Below the pieces are notes generated by a model. That model ran no database searches. It saw only the letters and a program-made list of their open reading frames with translations, and was not told the origin of the DNA. DNA of 12,249 bases from an uncultured Opitutia bacterium. GTDB taxonomy: Bacteria > Verrucomicrobiota > Verrucomicrobiae > Opitutales > MB11C04. The stretch lies in the NCBI GenBank assembly GCA_913048545.1, contig CAJWWH010000050.1, positions 1 to 12,249 of the forward strand. Reading direction: 5' to 3'. Of this stretch, positions 6,546 to 12,249 are shown piece after piece. How positions within the stretch are numbered: position 1 is the stretch's first letter; each line of letters starts with the position of its first letter. The position numbers were made by a program, and so were the translations under genes.

Positions 6546-7466
6546 CTAGCCGGATAAATTTTGGATACCTGACTCAATAGTGGGATACCTGAACTCATAC
6601 CCGTTCACTCCAAGAATCGTTGACACCACCTTGCGGCTTTTTAGCACCAGTTCGGGCTCGGTCCCGATCAACACTGCCCCCATACGTACCGCAAGGCTCG
6701 GTGCGGGTAACCCTATCCCAAACGGAGCAAATTGCTTCCTCATTTCCCTCATAAACTCGGAATTGGTCACCGGATGGGGGGCAGCCAGATTAACCGGGCC
6801 TTCAATCGATTTATTGTTGATTAAAAAACGCACGATTCCGATCCAGTCTTCCACATGAATCCAACTCATCCATTGACTTCCCGGTCCCTGTGCCCCGCCT
6901 AATCCCAATTTGCAAAACCGATGCATCACCGGAAAAGCTCCGCCACCTTTGCCAAGAACAATGGTAATTCTTAATGCAACCTGCCGAACTCCTTCCCGAC
7001 CTGAATCAAAAAAAGCGTTTTCCCAGGCCCGTCCCACCTCCTCCGAGAATCCGCGGGCATTTACTTCACTTTTCTCGTCGTGGGGAACGGAATCCCCCCG
7101 GCAGTCATTATAAATAGTGGCGGTACTGGCATTAAACCATGCCTGGGGTGGATTTTCAAGTTTCTCAACCGCTTCACCGAGGACACGGGTCGAATCAATC
7201 CGAGAATTTAAAATTAAAGCCCGGTTTTCCTCGGTGTATCGACAATCCACTGACCGACCGGTCAGATTGATCAGGACATCCGCACCTTCAAGTTCTTCTT
7301 TCCATCCGCCCATTGTCCGGGCATCCCATTGGATAATTCTTCCCTTTAACCCCTCCGACTCTCGGCTTCGGCTCAGAACCACCACATCAATTCCATCCCC
7401 TACGAAGGAACGGGCCAAAGACTGTCCCAAAAATCCTGACCCTCCGGCGAGTATTATTTTTTTCAT
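6546..7466 (-). CDS. TIGR01777-family (YfcH-like) SDR epimerase
   Basis: A 306-residue protein of the TIGR01777 / SDR39U1 family, cytosolic NAD(P)-binding atypical short-chain dehydrogenases whose substrate is generally unknown. Seen: the nucleotide-binding GGSGFLG at residues 8-14 directly after the N-terminus; the family signature INLTGRSVDCRY; STATIYND carrying the SDR active-site region; WMSWIHVEDW, as in the family's W-I-H-x-x-D block; and NLAAPHPVTN. The C-terminal 50 or so residues (GLPAPSLAVRMGAV to YEFRYPTIESGI) form the DUF1731 domain. Length is standard. Its ATG at 7466 directly abuts the TAA of the threonine aldolase gene (AAG-TAA-ATG) with no spacer, so translation is probably coupled. 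There is no Shine-Dalgarno sequence. Being co-transcribed with the aldolase does not by itself reveal its substrate. Confidence 0.92.
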   Translation of the reverse strand: MKKIILAGGSGFLGQSLARSFVGDGIDVVVLSRSRESEGLKGRIIQWDARTMGGWKEELEGADVLINLTGRSVDCRYTEENRALILNSRIDSTRVLGEAVEKLENPPQAWFNASTATIYNDCRGDSVPHDEKSEVNARGFSEEVGRAWENAFFDSGREGVRQVALRITIVLGKGGGAFPVMHRFCKLGLGGAQGPGSQWMSWIHVEDWIGIVRFLINNKSIEGPVNLAAPHPVTNSEFMREMRKQFAPFGIGLPAPSLAVRMGAVLIGTEPELVLKSRKVVSTILGVNGYEFRYPTIESGIQNLSG

Positions 7467-8507
7467 TTACTTAATTGAATCGAATACTGTTCGAAATGCA
7501 TGGACGCAGTGTTCTATATCGCCATCACTAATATGCAAATGGGTTACCAAACGAATGAGATTTTCCCCGATCGCCAGCATATCGACACCTTGCGTCCCCA
7601 TTTTTTTGACTATTTGAACAGCCGGAATCTCCGTTTGCAGGTAAACCATGTTGGTTTGCACCGAGTTCAAATCAATGTTCACTCCGTGTAGTTCTGCAAT
7701 TGTCTCCGCTAACTGAAACGCCCGGCGGTGATCCTCGACCAGTCGTGTGCGGTTATGATCGAGGGCATACAATCCGGCCGCCGCCAGTACGCCTGCCTGC
7801 CTCATTCCTCCTCCAAACATTTTTCGCCACCGGTGAGCCTGTGCAATCAGTTCCTGCGTGCCGACCAGCACACTGCCCACTGGAGCGCCCAGTCCTTTGG
7901 AAAGACAGATTGAAACCGTGTCACAATCCCGAACCATCCGGTCGGGCTCAACATCGGTGGCCACCGACGCATTAAACAAACGGGCACCATCCATATGAAG
8001 GGCACATTCATGCTTACGGGCAACCACCCCAATTTGATCAATTTCTTCCTGAGAGTAACAGGTCCCACCTCCCCGGTTTGAGGTGTTTTCCACGCTGACC
8101 AGGGTACCGTTGGGGAAATGACTTTTTCCATGAGCGGATTTTCGGATTTTCGATTCGACATCGGAAGCATTCATTATTCCCGACCGGCTCGGAACCAGGG
8201 CAATGGAACATCCGGAAAGAGCGGCATAGCCTCCCCCCTCATAAACATAAATATGACTGTTTTCTTCAGCAATTATTTCATCTCCCGGCTGGGTGTGGCA
8301 ACGAATCGCAACTGCATTGGACATCGTGCCACTGGGCACAAAAAGTCCCGCCTCCTTTCCGAGTAATGCGGCCACCCGGTTTTGCAACTCAATCACGGTG
8401 GGGTCTTCTCCAAAGACATCGTCCCCGACTTTTGCCTCTGTCATCGCAGCCCTCATCCCGGGGACAGGCTGGGTCACCGTATCGCTACGCAGATCGACCC
8501 GGTTCAT
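7467..8507 (-). CDS. ltaE: Low-specificity L-threonine aldolase
   Basis: A 346-residue PLP-dependent aldolase that splits L-threonine and L-allo-threonine into glycine and acetaldehyde in the cytosol. It follows the E. coli LtaE pattern from end to end: [10 protein letters not shown] at residues 5-14, [11 protein letters not shown] at 28-38, PSGTMSN at 58-64, His85 as the ring-stacking residue, [10 protein letters not shown] at 171-180 with Asp173 and Arg176, and [14 protein letters not shown] at 199-212 with the PLP-binding Lys204. [14 protein letters not shown] and the final [10 protein letters not shown] are also conserved. The ATG at 8507 begins the conserved N-terminus directly. It is 31 bp after the DUF1080 gene and directly abuts the TIGR01777 gene, so the three may share a transcript. 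The family includes L-allo and broader specificities that cannot be told apart by sequence here. Confidence 0.95.
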   Translation of the reverse strand: MNRVDLRSDTVTQPVPGMRAAMTEAKVGDDVFGEDPTVIELQNRVAALLGKEAGLFVPSGTMSNAVAIRCHTQPGDEIIAEENSHIYVYEGGGYAALSGCSIALVPSRSGIMNASDVESKIRKSAHGKSHFPNGTLVSVENTSNRGGGTCYSQEEIDQIGVVARKHECALHMDGARLFNASVATDVEPDRMVRDCDTVSICLSKGLGAPVGSVLVGTQELIAQAHRWRKMFGGGMRQAGVLAAAGLYALDHNRTRLVEDHRRAFQLAETIAELHGVNIDLNSVQTNMVYLQTEIPAVQIVKKMGTQGVDMLAIGENLIRLVTHLHISDGDIEHCVHAFRTVFDSIK

Positions 8508-8538
8508 TTGGAAAATTTATGCAGATATGCAGGCCGAC

Positions 8539-9219
8539 TTACTTCAGCACAATATTACGGAAAAGAACCTTCATCGGTTTACCGGCATGCAATTGCAGGG
8601 CAAGGAGTCCATCCTTACGTCTGGATTTCTCGTCATTGTCAATCAGTTCAGTCGTTTTGACCCCATTGATGTATTGGTGGAAATGAAAACCTTTTGCAGT
8701 AATACGGTATTGATTCCATTTACCTTTTTTGACCGCCTTTCCAATCTCAGCGGAATCCCCAAATTTCGTCACATCTTTTTTAAGCTTTCTCTTTTCATCA
8801 ATCGTCAAAACCGTTTTTTCGCCACGCATCGAAAGGATTCCGCGAAAGCCTTCTCCGTAACATATGCCAGAAAATTTGTCACCCGCTTCCAAATCAGCCT
8901 GGTATCCGCTAATTCTCCATCCATCGTGATTACCCGGCTTGATAAAGCTTCGGTACTGTATTCCACTGTTCCCCGCTTCAATCTTGTATTCCATTGTTAG
9001 CTCAAAGTCGGCCATTTTTCCGCCTTTCCAAATCAGAAAAGTATTTCCCTTGGTCGGATTTTTATCGGTGGTCTGCCCCACAATGGCACCTTCCTGCACG
9101 CTCCAAAATTTGGGATTGCCATCCCACCCTTTGAGACTTTTTCCATCAAAAAGTTTTTTTTCCGCAAAAATGGAAGAGATTAAAAATAAGGAGGAGAGGA
9201 TGATTTTGGATATTTTCAT
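8539..9219 (-). CDS. Secreted DUF1080 protein (3-keto-disaccharide hydrolase family)
   Basis: A 226-residue exported protein of the DUF1080 family (PF06439), a concanavalin-like beta-sandwich; some members hydrolyse 3-keto-glycosides. Residues 1-19 form a Sec signal peptide cut at IFA before Glu20. Family marks follow: KLFDGKSLKGWDG (22-34), FWSVQEGAIVG (38-48), FELTMEYKI (72-80), AGNSGIQYRS (82-91), GYQADLE (105-111), and the C-terminal NGVKT ... GLLALQLHAG ... VLFRNIVLK strands. Length is typical of a single-domain member. It is the first minus-strand gene beside the divergent gap and has no Shine-Dalgarno sequence. Relatives in this bacterial group often sit beside Gfo/Idh/MocA oxidoreductases; here the nearest one is 6 kb away, so a shared pathway is only a suggestion. 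Activity on a given sugar is not shown by sequence. Confidence 0.9.
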   Translation of the reverse strand: MKISKIILSSLFLISSIFAEKKLFDGKSLKGWDGNPKFWSVQEGAIVGQTTDKNPTKGNTFLIWKGGKMADFELTMEYKIEAGNSGIQYRSFIKPGNHDGWRISGYQADLEAGDKFSGICYGEGFRGILSMRGEKTVLTIDEKRKLKKDVTKFGDSAEIGKAVKKGKWNQYRITAKGFHFHQYINGVKTTELIDNDEKSRRKDGLLALQLHAGKPMKVLFRNIVLK

Positions 9220-9277
9220 AATAAGTTTTATTGGAACAAACTAATGTCTGATTTTAGTGATCATAGGCAAGGAAAAG

Positions 9278-9306
9278 TTGACCTCACTTCATTTTTATTT
9301 TCCTAT
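9278..9306 (+). promoter_or_regulatory. Possible promoter of the ABC transporter operon
   Basis: TTGACC (9278-9283) matches five of six bases of the -35 consensus. A 17-base spacer leads to TCCTAT (9301-9306), a weak -10 (three of six). Transcription would start near 9313, giving a very short leader before the ATG at 9321, in line with the lack of a Shine-Dalgarno sequence. The 101 bp gap must also hold the promoter of the DUF1080 gene on the other strand, which I could not place. Confidence 0.35.
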
Positions 9307-9320
9307 CGGTTCTTCCTCTC

Positions 9321-10268
9321 ATGATCCAAGTCCAAGATCTTAAAATTCACTACGGCAACTTTGTAGCTGTAGACAACCTGTCTTTCTCGGTAAAACCGGG
9401 AACGGTTTTTGGACTAATCGGGCCTAATGGTGCCGGCAAAACCACGACTATCAAAGCAATCGCCACTTTAATCGAACCAACCTATGGGGAAATCATGCTT
9501 GGAGAGACTTCCGTGCTTCACCAACCGGAGCATGCGAGACGCATGCTCGGATACATGCCTGACTTCCCTCCAGTCTATGACGATCTGAGGGTCGAAGAAT
9601 TTTGCGATCTCTTTGCTCACGCCTACGGACAATCACTCGTCGAAAGAAAAGAAAAGGTGGAAAAAGCCTTAGCTCAGACTGAACTAACCACGAAGCGAAG
9701 GGAACTTTGCAAATCCTTGTCCCGCGGAATGAAACAGCGTGCCCTGCTCGCTAAGACTCTTGTTCATGATCCCTCCGTTATGCTTCTCGATGAACCGGGA
9801 GCCAATCTTGATCCCAAGGCCCGTATTGATATGCGTAAACTGCTGAGGAAACTTGCCGATCAGGGGAAAACCATTCTGGTCTCTTCCCATGTGCTTACTG
9901 AACTGCAGGATCTTTGTGACGAAATTGGAATCATGCGGAATGGGAAAATGGTGGTCTCCGGATCGATTGAAGAAATTACCCAAAGTAAGCAATCTTCCAG
10001 AACTCTGGAAGTCGAACTGTTGAAGCCCACGAATCAATTCCCTGAATTCTTAGAACAGTGGCCTACCCTTTCGGAACTTAAACAAACCCACGAATCGAAA
10101 CCTCACTTTGAAATATCTCATTCAGGAAATCGCGAAGAAATTCCCGAGATTCTTTCTCAAATGATTGAGCATGGACTGAAAGTTACTTCTTTTTCCACCC
10201 GAAAATCTAAAGTGGAGGATTTGTTTTTGGAAATTGAATCCGGATCCTCACAGTTTGATCAAAATTGA
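9321..10268 (+). CDS. ABC-2 type transporter ATP-binding protein
   Basis: A 315-residue ATPase that powers the membrane partner encoded next to it. Seen: aromatic A-loop Tyr11; Walker A GPNGAGKT (34-41); a Q-loop region GYMPDFPPVYDDL (77-89) with Asp in place of the usual Gln; signature LSRGMKQR (133-140); Walker B VMLLDEP (153-159); D-loop ANLDP (161-165); and switch His189 in VSSHVLTEL. The last 100 or so residues form an accessory C-terminal domain usual in exporters of the CcmA/NatA type. The GYMPD variant occurs in ABC-2 ATPases of planctomycetes and verrucomicrobia, so it is a subfamily trait, not damage. The TGA stop shares one base with the next ATG (TGATG), so ATPase and permease are translated as a coupled pair. 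The cargo is unknown; drugs, lipids or envelope components are all possible. Confidence 0.95.
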   Translation: MIQVQDLKIHYGNFVAVDNLSFSVKPGTVFGLIGPNGAGKTTTIKAIATLIEPTYGEIMLGETSVLHQPEHARRMLGYMPDFPPVYDDLRVEEFCDLFAHAYGQSLVERKEKVEKALAQTELTTKRRELCKSLSRGMKQRALLAKTLVHDPSVMLLDEPGANLDPKARIDMRKLLRKLADQGKTILVSSHVLTELQDLCDEIGIMRNGKMVVSGSIEEITQSKQSSRTLEVELLKPTNQFPEFLEQWPTLSELKQTHESKPHFEISHSGNREEIPEILSQMIEHGLKVTSFSTRKSKVEDLFLEIESGSSQFDQN

Positions 10269-11923
10269 TGAACCCACTTATCTTAAAAGGAATCCGGGAG
10301 AACCTGCGCCTCAAACATCTGATCGCCGCCGGTCTGTTTTCCCTGATCGTATGCTCAACCCTTTACCTGACCTCCTACCTCGAGGGTTCGGAAGGAAAAT
10401 ACAGCAAGGACCCTGAAACCAATATGTGGGTAAAGGGAGAAAGCTCACCTGTCAACGGAGCCCGCAATGCCTTCACCTACCTTCTTGCCTTGCAGGGGTT
10501 TTACCTGATGTTCCTGGGTACTGGCCGGGTTGCTTCCATTACCGCAGAGGAAAGGGAATCCGGTCTGCTCGACTACCAAAGGATGACTCCCATGAATCCG
10601 CTATCGAAAATCATTGGCTATGTAGGGGGAATTCCTGCCCGTGAGTACTTCATGTTTTTGTTCACTCTTCCCTTCCTCGGACATGCCATCCTCGCCGGAA
10701 AACTTCCTTGGGGAAACATCATTCAATTGTATTCTGTTTTCTTTTGCTCGGTCATTCTCTACCACCTCACCGCACATGCAGTGGGTCTGGTGGTCCCCAA
10801 GCCCCGTGCAGCCTCATGGGTTTCCCGCATTGTCGTTCTAGGCTTGTATATTGTGCTACCAGGACTCGGGCAGGCAGGCATTTCTTTCTTATCTTTCCTT
10901 ACCATTCTTCCAACCTACTTTGGAAAAATACTCCCAATTTTACAGAAAGAAGGAATCGAACAAATATCCCGTATGGATTATAAATCCAATTTCGTGGAAT
11001 TTTGGCAGCATGTACCCTTCTTTGATCTGACAATTTCTCCTACAACTTTTACTTTTCTGATGCAGGGACTGCTCATTTTAACCCTCTTAGTCACGGGTTA
11101 TCGAAAGTGGAAAAATCAGTCTCTTCCTGCACTATCAAAAGCATCTGCGTTTGTTATATTTTTCATTTTTCAATTTCTTCTTCTTGGGTGTCTATGGACT
11201 TTTTTTGATAAGGGCGAAGCAAGCGGGCTGATCGGACAGGAATTTTCAGCCAATTCTTTTAAAGGAAGAGAGGATAACATGATCGGGGGTCTCATTTTAG
11301 TGATTTCCATTTTCTTCTCCCTTTCCCTGTTGTTTATTCTTTGCCTGGTCAATATTTGCTGCCCGAACCGTCATCTATATCTCAAAGGCATCCAACGGGT
11401 CGCAAAGTTCAATCTGCCTCGGATTCCCCGAACGGCGGATGAAAGCAGCGGATTGGGGGTCGTATTGATCCTTGGCTTGATCACTCTGTTTACTTATTCC
11501 GCATTGATCAACCTGGCTTTGAATTCTGATTTCTGGGCACTCGGTTCTTCCTTTCTATCCTTATGCATCATTCCCGCTGCCACTCTGTTTCTTACCGTTT
11601 TCTATCTGCAGGCCAGTCGTGAACAATGGTTCAACCTTGGTTTCTGGGGGTTCATTGGTTTGTTATGGATCACCCCCCTCCTCGCAAGTCTTGTTCTGGG
11701 GGTTGGTTGGGGGGAGGAAAATATGGGCGTGATTTTGAAGCTTTTGGCTATCAATCCACTATCAATCATTCCCCTACATTGGATATCTGAAAATTCAGAA
11801 ATGATTGGGCTCCCTCAAGACTTATACCAGGATTTCAACTCGGCTATTTGGTTTGGATTGTTGATCGCCGGTCTATTTGCGATTATCCTACAGGTACGAC
11901 TTCTTTCTCTCAGAAAAAAATAG
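10268..11923 (+). CDS. ABC-2 type transporter permease, about 12 TM segments
   Basis: A 551-residue inner-membrane protein that pairs with the preceding ATPase. The ATG at 10268 is chosen over an in-frame TTG three bases earlier because it overlaps the ATPase stop by one base. Hydrophobic segments lie at about residues 18-38, 66-88, 123-143, 155-178, 188-217, 265-285, 296-316, 339-365, 398-422, 428-450, 460-483 and 525-545. After the second, ITAEERESGLLDYQRMTPM matches the cytoplasmic E-R-E-x-G-T-L-x-x-L-x-x-T-P loop of ABC-2 permeases, which contacts the ATPase. Twelve segments is twice the usual six, so one chain may form a whole channel, or two chains may be used. No known drug or lipid exporter signature is visible. 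Confidence 0.85.
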   Translation: MNPLILKGIRENLRLKHLIAAGLFSLIVCSTLYLTSYLEGSEGKYSKDPETNMWVKGESSPVNGARNAFTYLLALQGFYLMFLGTGRVASITAEERESGLLDYQRMTPMNPLSKIIGYVGGIPAREYFMFLFTLPFLGHAILAGKLPWGNIIQLYSVFFCSVILYHLTAHAVGLVVPKPRAASWVSRIVVLGLYIVLPGLGQAGISFLSFLTILPTYFGKILPILQKEGIEQISRMDYKSNFVEFWQHVPFFDLTISPTTFTFLMQGLLILTLLVTGYRKWKNQSLPALSKASAFVIFFIFQFLLLGCLWTFFDKGEASGLIGQEFSANSFKGREDNMIGGLILVISIFFSLSLLFILCLVNICCPNRHLYLKGIQRVAKFNLPRIPRTADESSGLGVVLILGLITLFTYSALINLALNSDFWALGSSFLSLCIIPAATLFLTVFYLQASREQWFNLGFWGFIGLLWITPLLASLVLGVGWGEENMGVILKLLAINPLSIIPLHWISENSEMIGLPQDLYQDFNSAIWFGLLIAGLFAIILQVRLLSLRKK

Positions 11924-11934
11924 CTCACACTGGC

Positions 11935-12225
11935 ATGATCAAAATTTTACGAATACTTGGAAATATCGAAGGGGTTTCCTACCTCCTCCTTCTCTTCATC
12001 GCTATGCCTCTAAAATATGCCTATGACATGCCTACGGCAGTCAAAATCACCGGCATGGCCCATGGCGTTCTCTTTGTTGCCTACTGCTTACTTCTGGCAG
12101 TTTGTATGAAGAAATTTACTTGGACTCTAAAATTTGGAGTTTACCTATTTATCGCCACCCTTATTCCATTCGGCACTTTTGTGACCGACCGAAAAATTAA
12201 AATCCTTCCGGAAGCTAATTTTTAG
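11935..12225 (+). CDS. DUF3817 small integral membrane protein
   Basis: A 96-residue membrane protein of the DUF3817 family (PF12823), function unknown. Family marks: NIEGVSYLLLLFIAMPLKY at residues 10-28 (E-G-x-S-x-L-L-L and M-P-L-K-Y) and GMAHGVLFVAYCLLL at 40-54 with the conserved His43. Three membrane segments lie at about 11-29, 40-58 and 64-82. The ATG at 11935 was chosen because the conserved block follows at normal distance; a longer in-frame reading from 11848 runs inside the permease gene. It lies 11 bp after the permease stop, so it is probably co-transcribed with the transporter, though DUF3817 genes are found in many contexts and it need not be part of the complex. Confidence 0.85.
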   Translation: MIKILRILGNIEGVSYLLLLFIAMPLKYAYDMPTAVKITGMAHGVLFVAYCLLLAVCMKKFTWTLKFGVYLFIATLIPFGTFVTDRKIKILPEANF

Positions 12226-12226
12226 G

Positions 12227-12238
12227 CCAGCAGGCTGG
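12227..12238. other. Short inverted repeat at the right edge
   Basis: CCAG-CAGG-CTGG directly follows the DUF3817 stop codon. It could be the start of a terminator for the transporter operon, but the window ends 11 bases later without a T tract, so this cannot be decided. Confidence 0.25.
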
Positions 12239-12249
12239 AAATTGTGCGG

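Noticed and set aside
7714..7739. TGAAAC-N16-CGAC on the plus strand, an ECF promoter look-alike
   Set aside because: It lies inside the threonine aldolase gene, antisense, with no gene to drive; it shows how easily the motif occurs by chance.
1..12249. CRISPR arrays, tRNA or rRNA genes, insertion sequences, prophage or defence genes
   Set aside because: No spaced repeats, cloverleaf-like or rRNA-like sequence, terminal repeats, transposase, integrase or nuclease motifs were seen on either strand.

Overview
The window looks like an ordinary stretch of chromosome from a free-living bacterium of the Planctomycetes-Verrucomicrobia-Lentisphaerae group, most likely a verrucomicrobial (Opitutae-like) organism. 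This is inferred from gene content: a Tat-exported Gfo/Idh/MocA oxidoreductase with the group's typical QKP motif, a DUF1080 (3-keto-disaccharide hydrolase family) protein, a secreted FAD-dependent oxidoreductase with a golvesin/xanthan-lyase-like C-terminal domain, and an ABC-2 ATPase with a GYMPD Q-loop. By eye G+C is in the mid-40s per cent. Almost no start codon has a clear Shine-Dalgarno sequence. I see no tRNA, rRNA, CRISPR array, insertion sequence, integrase or phage gene.

Layout: positions 183-9219 hold nine genes, all on the minus strand; positions 9321-12225 hold three genes on the plus strand. The 101 bp gap between them (9220-9320) is the only divergent promoter region. Read in the direction of transcription, the minus-strand genes are: DUF1080 protein (9219-8539); threonine aldolase (8507-7467); TIGR01777 epimerase, whose ATG directly follows the aldolase stop codon (7466-6546); secreted FAD oxidoreductase (6461-4356); an ECF sigma factor operon of sigma factor, single-pass putative anti-sigma and a small exported helical protein (4286-2752); the Tat-exported Gfo/Idh/MocA oxidoreductase (2616-1216); and a PhzF-family isomerase (980-183). 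The plus-strand operon is an ABC-2 ATPase, its 12-TM permease (1 bp stop/start overlap) and a small DUF3817 membrane protein 11 bp further on.

How they may work together: the oxidoreductase, FAD enzyme and DUF1080 genes fit extracytoplasmic sugar or polysaccharide oxidation and cleavage typical of this group, but they are not one operon here and their substrates cannot be read from sequence. The most interesting unit is the ECF operon. Its promoter region carries TGAAAC, 16 bases, then CGTT, matching the classic ECF promoter layout (for example TGAAAC-N16-CGTA of Bacillus sigma-W), so it is probably autoregulated. A second match lies at the left edge, pointing out of the window. The third gene encodes an exported, charged, helical protein that could be the envelope sensor. 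I found no clear evidence of a wholly new system; the sigma/anti-sigma/third-protein module is the best candidate for one.
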